Shown here piece after piece: positions 26,269 through 34,591 of a stretch of 64,000 bases of DNA; position 1 is the first letter of the stretch; each line of letters opens with the position of its first letter. Source of the stretch: Amycolatopsis coloradensis (GTDB taxonomy: Bacteria; Actinomycetota; Actinomycetes; Mycobacteriales; Pseudonocardiaceae); assembly GCF_037997115.1 (NCBI RefSeq), contig NZ_CP150484.1:4952755-5016754 (forward strand), written 5' to 3'. The position numbers and the translations under genes are program-made. Below the pieces are notes generated by a model, which made no database searches, was not told the origin of the DNA, and was given only the letters and a program-made list of their open reading frames with translations.

Positions 26269-26748
26269 TCACTGACCGCGCGCGGCGCGCCAGATCGGGC
26301 TGTCGACGTAGTGGTTGTCGTACTGCTTCGAGGACGCGGCGATCTCCGAGGGGTCGGCTTCACCGCGCGCGACCCGGTCGAGGAGCCGGTAGTAGTCGAA
26401 GCGGGCCATGCCCGGGGTGAAGGTGACCAGGACGTCGGCGTCCGAGCCGGCGGCGGGGCCGAACGCGTGCGGCACCTTGGGCGGCACGGCGAGGAAGTCG
26501 CCCTTCTCCAGCGTGTGCAGGGTTTCGTCGACGAGAACCTGGAGCTTCCCTTCGAGCACGAAGAAGAACTCGGTCGCCCGGATGTGGAAATGGGCCGGGG
26601 TGCCGAAGACGCCGTCCTTCAGGGTCGCGCGGTTCGCGGTGAAGCCCCCGTCGGTGGTGTCCGAGTCGGCCAGCAGCGTGATTTCGCTGCCCGGCGCGTC
26701 GCTGACGATCTCGGCGTCGGCGGCCCGGAGGAGGATGGGGTCGAACAT
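26269..26748 (-). CDS. cupin-domain protein
   Basis: 159 aa from the ATG at 26748 (GGAGACGCC upstream); the frame is open further but the cupin begins here. Single-cupin pattern: GTPAHFHIRATEFFFVLEG supplies the two His and Glu of motif 1, and VPPKVPHAFGPAAG supplies the His of motif 2. Probably a metal-dependent dioxygenase, isomerase or sensor-like cupin; substrate unknown. It converges on ridA with 4 bp between stops. Confidence 0.87.
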   Translation of the reverse strand: MFDPILLRAADAEIVSDAPGSEITLLADSDTTDGGFTANRATLKDGVFGTPAHFHIRATEFFFVLEGKLQVLVDETLHTLEKGDFLAVPPKVPHAFGPAAGSDADVLVTFTPGMARFDYYRLLDRVARGEADPSEIAASSKQYDNHYVDSPIWRAARGQ

Positions 26749-26891
26749 GGTGGCGTCTCCCTGGTTTTCCGTGGTCAGCAGGCTCGCTGACAGGACCAGC
26801 TTCCCGCCGCGCCAGTCCTTGATCAACGCGGAATGCGGCACCGAACGATAATGCTCGGGTTATCGATCGCTGGTGTGTCGTGAGTGGTGAT

Positions 26892-26928
26892 CCTGAGGGT
26901 GGTGAAGGCCTCCTTCACCACCCTCAGG
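26892..26928. repeat. 17-bp-arm palindrome (CCTGAGGGTGGTGAAGG type)
   Basis: CCTGAGGGTGGTGAAGG (26892-26908) is followed after three bases by its exact complement (26912-26928). A partial further copy of the GGAGGCCTTCAC core lies at 26937-26948. It is also preceded by a TCGTGAGTGG fragment of the 46-bp palindrome family (26879-26887). It sits downstream of the VOC gene (minus strand) and can act as its terminator. Confidence 0.8.
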
Positions 26929-27029
26929 GTAGGCAAGGAGGCCTTCACGGACCCGCGATCAGCCGCAGCCAGAATCCGGTAGATGCCCAGGACGCCTTGG
27001 TTCGAACCCGAATCGACACTTCCGGCCGG

Positions 27030-27461
27030 TCAGACGGCGAAGACCTGCGAGTCGTCGGCGAACGCCTTGAACTCCAGGGCGTTGCCCGCGGGGTCCAGCA
27101 GGAACATCGTCCACTGCTCACCGGTCTGACCCTCGAAGCGGACGTAAGGCTCGATGACGAACGAGGTGTCCGCCGCGCGCAGCCGGTCCGCGAGCTTCCG
27201 GAACTCCGGCACGGTGAGGATCAAGCCGAAGTGGGGCACGGGAACGTCGTGCCCGTCGACGGGGTTGTGGATCTGGCGCGGCCGCTCGGGCGCGAGGTGC
27301 GTGACGAACTGGTGGCCGTGGAGGTTCCAGTCGATCCACGTGTCGGAGCTGCGGCCCTGTTCGAGGCCGAGGACTTCGCCGTAGAAGGCGCGTGCGGCGG
27401 CGAGGTCGTCGACGGGCATGGCGAGGTGGAAGCGCGGGATGGGGGAGTCGAGGACGGTCAT
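27030..27461 (-). CDS. VOC-superfamily (glyoxalase-like) protein
   Basis: 143 aa from the ATG at 27461, with GGAAAGGA upstream. The VOC fold is clear: [19 protein letters not shown], then [15 protein letters not shown] and the C-terminal [15 protein letters not shown]. Putative metal ligands are His in FHLAM, His in PHFGL and Glu in ALEFK. Probably a dioxygenase or lyase of unknown substrate in the cytosol. It is divergent from a GntR regulator, with a perfect palindrome between them. Confidence 0.88.
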   Translation of the reverse strand: MTVLDSPIPRFHLAMPVDDLAAARAFYGEVLGLEQGRSSDTWIDWNLHGHQFVTHLAPERPRQIHNPVDGHDVPVPHFGLILTVPEFRKLADRLRAADTSFVIEPYVRFEGQTGEQWTMFLLDPAGNALEFKAFADDSQVFAV

Positions 27462-27500
27462 ACCCAGGGGATCCTTTCCGGAGGGAGGTGCACGTGTCGC

Positions 27501-27512
27501 AATGTTAACATT
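27501..27512. promoter_or_regulatory. candidate GntR operator
   Basis: AATGTTAACATT is a perfect 12-bp palindrome, strikingly AT-rich for this genome, midway between the divergent VOC and GntR genes. A possible GntR promoter overlaps it (TTAGGA at 27511-27516, TACTAT at 27533-27538, 16-bp spacing). FCD-type GntR repressors usually bind such sites in their own promoter. Confidence 0.6.
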
Positions 27513-27564
27513 AGGACAAAGTGCGTGGTCGCTACTATCGGGCGTTCCGGCGGGAGGGATGAGG

Positions 27565-28221
27565 ATGAGCGAACCCGGCAGGGTGGTGCCGGCACGTCGT
27601 CGCGGGCTGGCGGACGAGGTCGCCGACAGGGTCAGGGACGCCATCTTCGGTGGCGCCTATCCGCCTGGCGCGCAGCTGCGCGAGGTCGAGCTTTCGGCGG
27701 CGCTCGGCGTCAGCCGCGGCCCCGTGCGTGAAGCACTGCTGAGACTGGAGCGCGAGGGTCTGGTCCGCAGCGAATGGCATCGCGGCGCGATTGTCACGAC
27801 CCTGTCCGATGTGGACGTCGCGGAACTCGACAGCCTGCGGTCGGCGCTGGAACAGCTGGCCGTCCGGCTCGTGGTCGCGAACGCGCCGGACGCGGACCTT
27901 GCCGCGCTCGACGAGATCGTCGACCGGATGGACCGGGCAGGCGACGAGCACGAGATGGTCCGCTGTGACATCGACTTCCACGACGCGGTCTACGCGGCGT
28001 CCGGTCACCGGCGGCTCGTCGAGGCGTGGCAGGCGATCCGGTCGCAGGTGTACCTGTTCCTGCTGACGAGGATCGGCGTGAGTTCCGACGGCTACCTCGC
28101 GAGTATCCCGGCCGAGCATCGTCGGCTGGCGGCCGCTCTTCGTGCCCGTGACGGTGAGAAGGCGCTCGAACTGTTCGCTGTCCACCGCAGCGAGGCCTTC
28201 GCTGTGCTGACCGGGAAGTGA
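27565..28221 (+). CDS. GntR-family (FCD) regulator
   Basis: About 218 aa from the ATG at 27565, which has GGAGGG at good spacing; the ATG at 27559 is an alternative. N-terminal winged helix: [20 protein letters not shown], then [18 protein letters not shown]. The C-terminal FCD helical bundle has [17 protein letters not shown] and a late HRRLAAAL with HRSEAF, giving the Asp/His metal or acid-binding pocket. Probably regulates the divergent VOC gene and possibly the sugar ABC operon downstream. Confidence 0.92.
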   Translation: MSEPGRVVPARRRGLADEVADRVRDAIFGGAYPPGAQLREVELSAALGVSRGPVREALLRLEREGLVRSEWHRGAIVTTLSDVDVAELDSLRSALEQLAVRLVVANAPDADLAALDEIVDRMDRAGDEHEMVRCDIDFHDAVYAASGHRRLVEAWQAIRSQVYLFLLTRIGVSSDGYLASIPAEHRRLAAALRARDGEKALELFAVHRSEAFAVLTGK

Positions 28222-28270
28222 TCGTGCCCGGCATCCTCTGGCACGAACGGGACGAAATGGTGCGCGGGTC

Positions 28271-28299
28271 TTGACGGCAAGGTTGGCCAAGGCTTAACT
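28271..28299 (+). promoter_or_regulatory. likely promoter of the sugar ABC operon
   Basis: TTGACG (28271-28276) and TTAACT (28294-28299) are 17 bp apart, 75 bp before the binding-protein start. GGCTT and AAGCC (28291-28305) form a small dyad over the -10, and TTGGCCAA (28283-28290) is palindromic in the spacer; either may be an operator. No CebR box is present. Confidence 0.5.
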
Positions 28300-28373
28300 C
28301 AAGCCCTGAAATAAGACGTGTCCCGGGTCACAGGCTCCGGACGCGGCTTGGCCACTCACCCCGAGGACCATCG

Positions 28374-29684
28374 ATGCGAATCGGAAAGATCGCTCCCGCG
28401 CTCGTCCTGGCGCTGGCGGCCGCCGCCACGACGGCGTGCGGCGGCGGCACGTCGTCCAGTGCTCCCAAGGAGCTCGTGTACTGGGCGTCCAATCAGGGCA
28501 CCAGTCTCGACAACGACAAAGCCGTACTACAGCCCGAGCTCGACAAGTTCGAGAAGGCCTCCGGGATCAAGGTCAAGCTCGAGGTCGTCCCGTGGACGGA
28601 TCTGCTCAACCGGATCCTCGCGGCCACCACCTCCGGCAAGGGGCCGGACGTGCTCAACATCGGCAACACCTGGTCGGCCTCGTTGCAGGCGACGGGTGCG
28701 TTCCTGCCGTTCGACGACGCCGCGCTGGAGAAGGTCGGCGGCAAGTCCCGCTTCCTCGGCCCATCGCTGGCGGCCACCGGGGCGAGCGGGCAGCCGCCGG
28801 TCGGCGTACCGCTCTACGGCCAGGCGTACGGCCTGTACTACAACAAAAAACTCTTCTCGGAGGCCGGTATCACCAAGCCGCCCGCCACCTGGGAGGAACT
28901 CGTCGAAGACGGCAAGAAGCTCACCAAACCCGACAAGGGCCAATGGGGGCTCTCGCTCCAGGCGGGTCAGATCACCGAGAACAGTCACCACGCGGCGATC
29001 CTCGGCGCCCAGCACGGTGCGCAGTTCTTCACTCCCGAGGGCAAACCGCAGCTGGCCTCGGATCCGTCGGTCGCGGCCGTCCAGCAGTTCGTCGATCTGA
29101 TGCAGAAGGACAAGATCGTCAACCCGGCCAACGCCGAGTACGCCGACACCGCGAAATCCCTCAAAGATCTGTCGGACGGCAAAGCCGCGATGTTCATGAA
29201 CCAGGCCTCCGCGGGGTCGTTCAAGAACATCGGGATGGACATGGCGAACCTCGGCGTCGCGCCGATCCCGCTGCCCGCCACCGCGCCGCCGAACGGCCGG
29301 AAGGTGACCAGTTTCGTCGCGGGCATCAACATGGCGGTCTTCAAGAACACCAAGAACCCCGACGCCGCACTGGACTTCGTGAAGTTCATGGTCTCGGCGC
29401 CGGAACAGGCGCTGCTCAACAAGACCTACGGTTCGCTGCCGACCGTCCAGGACGCCTACAGCGACACGGCGTTCCAGACCGAAGACGTCAGGGTCTTCCA
29501 GAACGTGCTCGCGAACTCGGCCGAGCCGATGCCCCAGGTCCCGCAGGAATCGCAGTTCGAGACCCTGATCGGTACCGCGATGAAGGCGATGTTCGCCGAC
29601 GTCGCCGCGGGCGAGCCGGTCGACGGAGCCAAGATCCGTGACCAGCTGAACCAGGCGGACCAGCAGATCGCGGCCGGTAGTTGA
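28374..29684 (+). CDS. ABC sugar-binding lipoprotein
   Basis: 436 aa. Signal peptide and lipobox MRIGKIAPALVLALAAAATT with lipidated C22. The mature part is a family-1 carbohydrate-binding protein: FEKASGIKVKLEVVPWTDLL, GPDVLNIGNTWSASL, YGQAYGLYYNKKLFSEAGI, GKAAMFMNQASAGS and FVKFMVSAPEQALL. It captures an oligosaccharide outside the membrane and delivers it to the two permeases encoded next. The GH1 enzyme at the end of the operon points to a beta-glucoside such as cellobiose. Its TGA overlaps the permease start. Confidence 0.93.
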   Translation: MRIGKIAPALVLALAAAATTACGGGTSSSAPKELVYWASNQGTSLDNDKAVLQPELDKFEKASGIKVKLEVVPWTDLLNRILAATTSGKGPDVLNIGNTWSASLQATGAFLPFDDAALEKVGGKSRFLGPSLAATGASGQPPVGVPLYGQAYGLYYNKKLFSEAGITKPPATWEELVEDGKKLTKPDKGQWGLSLQAGQITENSHHAAILGAQHGAQFFTPEGKPQLASDPSVAAVQQFVDLMQKDKIVNPANAEYADTAKSLKDLSDGKAAMFMNQASAGSFKNIGMDMANLGVAPIPLPATAPPNGRKVTSFVAGINMAVFKNTKNPDAALDFVKFMVSAPEQALLNKTYGSLPTVQDAYSDTAFQTEDVRVFQNVLANSAEPMPQVPQESQFETLIGTAMKAMFADVAAGEPVDGAKIRDQLNQADQQIAAGS

Positions 29685-30640
29685 TGCCGACCGCTCTCGA
29701 CGATGCCCCGGCCGTGAAGACGGCCGGGGCTCCCCGGCCCCGAGGTGTCCGGCGTGACCGGCGCCGGGCCGCGCTGCCGTATCTGCTCCTGCTGCCCGCG
29801 ATCCTGCTCGAACTGCTCGTCCACCTGATCCCGATGATCGCCGGGCTCGTGATGAGCTTCTTCAAGCTGACGCAGTTCTACATCCGTGACTTCTCGTCCG
29901 CTCCGGCGGCCGGGCTGGACAACTACAAGTTCGTCCTCGACTTCGACGCCGCGGCGGGGAAGTCGCTGCTCGGCTCGTTCTGGATCACCGTCCTGTACAC
30001 CGTTCTCTCCGTCGGGTTCTGCTGGCTGTTCGGAACGTCGGCCGCCGTGCTGATGCAGAAGAACTTCCGCGGACGCGGCCTGCTCCGGACCCTGTTCCTG
30101 GTGCCGTACGCGCTGCCGATGTACGCCGCCGTGATCACCTGGTCGTTCATGTTCCAGAAGGACACCGGCCTGGTGAACGACCTGCTCGGCACCGACTCCT
30201 TCTGGCTCATCGGGGACAACAGCTTCTGGTCGCTCGTGGTGGTCTCGGTCTGGCGGAACTGGCCGTTCGCGTTCCTGATCGTGATGGCCGGGCTGCAGAA
30301 CATCCCCGGCGAACTGTACGAAGCGGCGGCCATCGACGGCGCGGGCTGGTGGCGGCAGTTCCGGGCCATCACCCAGCCGATGCTGCGGCCGGTCAACCAG
30401 GTCCTGCTGCTGGTGCTGTTCCTGTGGACCTTCAACGACTTCAACACGCCTTATGTCCTTTTCGGAGCGTCCGCGCCGAAGGAGGCGTCACTGATCTCGA
30501 TCCACATCTACCAGAGCTCCTTCGTGACCTGGAACTTCGGCCTCGGCTCGGCGATGTCGGTGCTGTTGCTGCTGTTCCTGCTCATCGTCAGCACCGTCTA
30601 CTTGGGACTGAGCGCGCGAAGGAGGAACGCCGTTGTCTGA
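29684..30640 (+). CDS. ABC sugar permease, MalF type
   Basis: 318 aa from the ATG at 29684, overlapping the binding-protein stop by one base. Six TM segments are expected (first at about 34-55). The EAA loop that contacts the ATPase is ELYEAAAIDGAGWWRQFRA (about 211-229). Forms the membrane channel with the next gene product. The ATPase is not encoded in the operon, so a shared MsiK-type ATPase elsewhere is likely, as for other actinomycete sugar importers. Confidence 0.94.
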   Translation: MPTALDDAPAVKTAGAPRPRGVRRDRRRAALPYLLLLPAILLELLVHLIPMIAGLVMSFFKLTQFYIRDFSSAPAAGLDNYKFVLDFDAAAGKSLLGSFWITVLYTVLSVGFCWLFGTSAAVLMQKNFRGRGLLRTLFLVPYALPMYAAVITWSFMFQKDTGLVNDLLGTDSFWLIGDNSFWSLVVVSVWRNWPFAFLIVMAGLQNIPGELYEAAAIDGAGWWRQFRAITQPMLRPVNQVLLLVLFLWTFNDFNTPYVLFGASAPKEASLISIHIYQSSFVTWNFGLGSAMSVLLLLFLLIVSTVYLGLSARRRNAVV

Positions 30641-31472
30641 GCCTCGCTGGGTCCCGTGGGCCCGCCGATTCGTCCTCGGCTTCCTCACCTTGTTCACGCT
30701 GGTGCCGCTGTACGCGATGGTTTCGTCGTCGCTGAAGCCGCTCGGGGACGTGCAAGGTACCTGGGAATGGGTGCCGACGACGCTGACCATCCAGCCGTTC
30801 TTCGACATCTGGGAGACCATCCCGCTCGCCGAATACTTCGTGAACAGCCTGGTCATCTCAGGCTCGGCCGCGATCCTCTCGGTGGTGATCGCGATCTTCG
30901 CGGCGTACGCCCTGAGCCGGTTCCGTTTCCGCGGCAAGAACTTCTTCAAGATGACCGTGCTGTCCACCCAGATGTTCCCCGGCATCCTGTTCCTGCTGCC
31001 GCTGTTCCTCATCTTCGTCAACATCGGCAACACCACCGGCATCGTCCTGTACGGTTCCCGGCTCGGGCTGATCATCACCTACCTGACCTTCTCGCTGCCG
31101 TTCGCCATCTGGATGCTCGCCGGCTACATCGACTCGATCCCCAGGGAACTCGACGAGGCCGCGATGGTCGACGGCACCGGGCCGCTCGGCGCGCTGATCC
31201 GCGTCGTCATCCCCGCGGCGATGCCGGGCATCGTCGCGGTGGGGATCTACTCGTTCATGACGGCCTGGGGCGAGGTCCTGTTCGCGTCGGTGATGACCGA
31301 TTCGGGCACGCGGACCCTCGCGGTCGGTCTCCAGGAGTACTCGACCCAGGTCCAGGTGTACTGGAACCAGGTCATGGCCGCGTCCCTGATCGTCTCCGTC
31401 CCGGTAGTCGCCGGATTCCTGCTGCTCCAGCGTTATCTCGTCGCCGGGCTCACCGCCGGTGCCGTGAAATGA
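30633..31472 (+). CDS. ABC sugar permease, MalG type
   Basis: 279 aa with a TTG start at 30633 supported by GGAGGAACG upstream and an 8-bp overlap with the preceding permease. Six TM segments are expected, and the EAA loop reads [19 protein letters not shown] (about 171-189). The second half of the importer channel. The stop overlaps the ATG of the GH1 gene (ATGA). Confidence 0.94.
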   Translation: MSEPRWVPWARRFVLGFLTLFTLVPLYAMVSSSLKPLGDVQGTWEWVPTTLTIQPFFDIWETIPLAEYFVNSLVISGSAAILSVVIAIFAAYALSRFRFRGKNFFKMTVLSTQMFPGILFLLPLFLIFVNIGNTTGIVLYGSRLGLIITYLTFSLPFAIWMLAGYIDSIPRELDEAAMVDGTGPLGALIRVVIPAAMPGIVAVGIYSFMTAWGEVLFASVMTDSGTRTLAVGLQEYSTQVQVYWNQVMAASLIVSVPVVAGFLLLQRYLVAGLTAGAVK

Positions 31473-32845
31473 CCAGCCCGTCGCTCCGTACAGAGAGGTC
31501 CGCCTTGAATCTGCACCTGCCCGCCGATTTCCTGTGGGGTGCGGCCACCGCCGCGTACCAGGTCGAAGGCGCCGTCGACGCCGACGGCCGCCTCCCGTCC
31601 ATCTGGGACGATTTCGTCCGGGTCCCGGGTGCCGTCCTGAACGGCGACACCGCCGACGTCGCGTGCGATCACTACCGGCGCTGGCCGGAGGATCTCGCCA
31701 TCATGAAGCGACTGGGCCTGGGCGCCTACCGCTTCTCGGTCGCGTGGCCGCGAGTGATCCCGACCGGCCGCGGCGCGGTCAACCCGTCCGGGCTCGACTT
31801 CTACGACCGGCTGGTCGACGCGTTGCTCGACGCCGGGATCCGGCCGTTCGCCACGTTGTTCCATTGGGATCTGCCGTCCGCCCTGCAGGCGAAGGGCGGC
31901 TGGCCCGAACGCGACACGGCCTATGCCTACGCCGACTACGCCGCCGTCGTGGCGGCTCGGCTGGGTGACCGGGTGAAGGACTGGAACACGGTCAACGAAC
32001 CGCTGTGCTCGGCTTGGCTCGGCTACCTCGAAGGGCGTTTCGCCCCCGGGATCAAGGATCTCAAGCAAGCGATCCACGCCTCGCACCATCTCCTGCTCGC
32101 GCACGGCCTCGGGGTCCAAGCGATCACCGCGAACGCCGCGCAGCCCGCGAACATCGGCCTGGTGGTCAATCTCAGCGGGATCGAGCCGGCGTCGGATTCC
32201 GCCGCGGACGTCGAGGCGGCGGCGCGGATGGACGGACACGTCAACCGCTGGTGGCTCGACCCGTCGAACGGCCGCGGCTATCCCGCGGACATGATCGAGG
32301 TCTACGGCGTCGAACCACCCGTGGCGGGGAACGATCTCGAGGTGATCTCGGCCCCGGTCGGCTACCACGGCCTGAACTACTACTTCCGGCAGATCGTCGA
32401 GGACGATCCGAATGGTCCCGCCCCGCGCGCCCGGCAGGTGCCGGTCGAGGGTGCGGCCACCACCGCGATGGGCTGGGAGATCCACGGGCAGGGGCTGGCG
32501 GACCTGATCCACCGGCTCACCGACGAGTACGGTGCCCGTGCCATCTACGTCACCGAGAGCGGGGCGGCCTTCGACGACAAGGTCGCCGAAGACGGATCGG
32601 TCCATGACGCCGACCGCATCGCCTACCTGGAAGAACATCTGGGCGCGGTGGCGGGCGCCGCCGAAGCGGGCGCACCGGTGAAGGGCTACTTCGCGTGGTC
32701 GCTGCTCGACAACTTCGAATGGGACAGCGGGCTGAGCAAGCGGTTCGGGCTCGTGCGGGTCGATTACGACACGCAGGTCCGCACGGTCAAGGCGAGCGGG
32801 CACCGGTACGCGGAGATCATCGCGGCGCACCGGCACCGCTCGTGA
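31469..32845 (+). CDS. GH1 beta-glucosidase
   Basis: 458 aa from the ATG overlapping the permease stop. Family GH1 signature [15 protein letters not shown] (about 21-35), acid/base Glu in DWNTVNEPL (E177) and nucleophile Glu in [10 protein letters not shown] (E363, TESG instead of the commoner TENG), plus WSLLDNFEW for substrate binding. No signal peptide, so it hydrolyses imported beta-glucosides such as cellobiose in the cytosol. Layout with the ABC genes parallels cebEFG-bglC of Streptomyces. TCG-TGA lies in a dispersed palindrome fragment. Confidence 0.94.
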   Translation: MTSPSLRTERSALNLHLPADFLWGAATAAYQVEGAVDADGRLPSIWDDFVRVPGAVLNGDTADVACDHYRRWPEDLAIMKRLGLGAYRFSVAWPRVIPTGRGAVNPSGLDFYDRLVDALLDAGIRPFATLFHWDLPSALQAKGGWPERDTAYAYADYAAVVAARLGDRVKDWNTVNEPLCSAWLGYLEGRFAPGIKDLKQAIHASHHLLLAHGLGVQAITANAAQPANIGLVVNLSGIEPASDSAADVEAAARMDGHVNRWWLDPSNGRGYPADMIEVYGVEPPVAGNDLEVISAPVGYHGLNYYFRQIVEDDPNGPAPRARQVPVEGAATTAMGWEIHGQGLADLIHRLTDEYGARAIYVTESGAAFDDKVAEDGSVHDADRIAYLEEHLGAVAGAAEAGAPVKGYFAWSLLDNFEWDSGLSKRFGLVRVDYDTQVRTVKASGHRYAEIIAAHRHRS

Positions 32846-33002
32846 GTGGTAAGGACGGCTAGGGCCAAGGATGTCTTGGCCACCTGCTGCCGATGCACGT
32901 GATTGGACGGACGACACGCGTGATTGGACGGACGTCACGTGAGAAGCCGGTCGGGTCTCATGGGTGGTAAGGACGGTTCTAACCGTCCTTACCACCCACG
33001 AG
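32839..33002. repeat. composite of dispersed palindromes
   Basis: Four elements occur in series after the GH1 gene. First is a half copy of the 46-bp palindrome (32839-32862) carrying the GH1 stop, then a hairpin GGCCAAG/CTTGGCC (32863-32869, 32875-32881). CCTGCTGCCGATGC then precedes two tandem 21-bp units (32898-32918, 32919-32939; core GTGATTGGACGGACGACAC), and last is a full, almost perfect 46-bp palindrome (32957-33002). The rest to 33115 has no gene and should hold the promoter of the next operon. Confidence 0.85.
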
Positions 33003-33115
33003 CGGTTCGTGCGGACGGATGGACCGAGGGGTCCGGATTCGTCGCGCGGTACGAACGGACGCCCGCCGAAACCTCCTAGGGTCGCCATGAACGAGGCGAT
33101 CCTAGGAGGCGAAGC

Positions 33116-34591
33116 ATGCGGACAATTTTGCGCGGCGGTCGTGTCATCGATCCGGCGACGGGGTTCGACGGCACGGCCGACGTGCTGGTATCCGACGGCG
33201 TGGTCACCGCCGTCGGGGAGGGATTGACCGCGGAGCCGGGCGACGTGGAGATCGACGTCTCCGGGCTCGTCGTCGGGCCGGGCTTCATCGACTTGCACAG
33301 CCACGTGCACACCATCGCGGGCCAGCGGCTGCAGGCGATGGACGGCGTGACGACCGCGCTCGACCTCGAGGCCGGGTTGATGCCGATCGAGCGGGCCTAC
33401 GCCGAGGCGGCCGCCGCGGGCCGTCCGCTGCACTACGGCTTTTCCGCCTCCTGGGGTGCCGCGCGGGCGCAGGTGCTCGCCGGGATCGAGCCGGACGCGA
33501 ATATCGACAGCGGGCTGGCGGTGCTCGGGAACCCGGCCTGGCAACGGTCTTCGTCACCGAAGGAACTGGCGGCCTGGCTGTCCCTTGTGGACGGTGAGCT
33601 GGCCGCGGGCGCGCTCGGTGTCGGCGTGCTGCTCGGCTACGCGCCCGACACCGACCCCGGCGAGTTCCTCGCGCTGGCCCGGCTGGCGCAGGAGGCCGGC
33701 GCGCCGACGTACACCCATGTCCGTGAACTGGTCGAGGTGAACCCGGAGACACCGATCGACGGTTCGGCCGAGATCGCGATCGTCGCGGCCGAGACCGGTG
33801 CCGCGATGCACCACTGTCACGTGAACAGCACGTCCGGCCATCAGATCGAGCGGGTGCTCGCGGCGCTCGAAGCGGGACGCGCGGCCGGGTCGCGGGTGAC
33901 CGTCGAGGCCTATCCGTACGGGGCGGGCAGCACGGGGATCGGCGCCGCCTTCCTTTCGCCCGAGCGCCTGAAGATGAAGGGGCTGTCCCCGTCCAGCGTG
34001 ATCATGCTGGAGTCGGGGGAGCGCATCGCCGATGAAGGCCGCCTGCTCCAGGTGCGCGCCGAGGATCCCGGCGCGCCCTGCATCCTGGAGTTCCTCGACG
34101 AAAGCAGCCCGCACGACCTCGGACTGCTGCGCCAGGCGCTTGCGTTCCCCGATGCCATCGTCGCGAGCGACGCGCTGCCCGTGTACTGGAAGAACGGCAC
34201 GAGTGAGAGCACCGAATGGCCGCTGCCGCCCGGCGGCGCGACCCATCCGCGCACGGCCGGGACCTACGCCAAGACGTTGCGCCTGATGGTGCGTGAGAGC
34301 AAGGCCTGGACCTGGCTGGAGGCGTTCCGGCGCTGCTCCTACCTGCCGGCGCGGGTGCTCGACGAGGTCGCCCCCGGGGCGCTGGCCAAGGGACGGCTCA
34401 ATGTCGGCGCCGACGCCGACATCGTCGTGATCGACCCGCACGCGATCACCGACGCGGCGACGTACTTCGACTCGACGCGGCCCTCCGTCGGTGTCCGGCA
34501 CCTGTTCGTCTCGGGGGTCCCGGTCGTCACCGACGGGAATCTGCGCACGGACGCCTTCCCCGGCAGGCCGCTGCGGGGTGAGCCGCGATGA
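33116..34591 (+). CDS. amidohydrolase, N-acyl-D-amino-acid deacylase type
   Basis: 491 aa, ATG after CTAGGAGGCG. The metal site opens with GFIDLHSHVHT (HxH, about 59-63), with further ligands in YTHVREL and MHHCHVNST and the catalytic Asp in ASDALPVYW. A C-terminal small beta-domain follows (LNVGADADIVVIDP). D-aminoacylase/dihydroorotase-like members remove N-acyl groups from D-amino acids. Start of an operon-like run with M20 hydrolase, GNAT and racemase, which supports a role in N-acyl-D-amino-acid use. Exact substrate unknown. Confidence 0.83.
   Translation: MRTILRGGRVIDPATGFDGTADVLVSDGVVTAVGEGLTAEPGDVEIDVSGLVVGPGFIDLHSHVHTIAGQRLQAMDGVTTALDLEAGLMPIERAYAEAAAAGRPLHYGFSASWGAARAQVLAGIEPDANIDSGLAVLGNPAWQRSSSPKELAAWLSLVDGELAAGALGVGVLLGYAPDTDPGEFLALARLAQEAGAPTYTHVRELVEVNPETPIDGSAEIAIVAAETGAAMHHCHVNSTSGHQIERVLAALEAGRAAGSRVTVEAYPYGAGSTGIGAAFLSPERLKMKGLSPSSVIMLESGERIADEGRLLQVRAEDPGAPCILEFLDESSPHDLGLLRQALAFPDAIVASDALPVYWKNGTSESTEWPLPPGGATHPRTAGTYAKTLRLMVRESKAWTWLEAFRRCSYLPARVLDEVAPGALAKGRLNVGADADIVVIDPHAITDAATYFDSTRPSVGVRHLFVSGVPVVTDGNLRTDAFPGRPLRGEPR

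Noticed and set aside
31433-33544. A 703-codon minus-strand frame over the GH1 gene and the repeat block
   Set aside because: Antisense of the GH1 and amidohydrolase genes; its middle is a translation of the 21-bp repeats.
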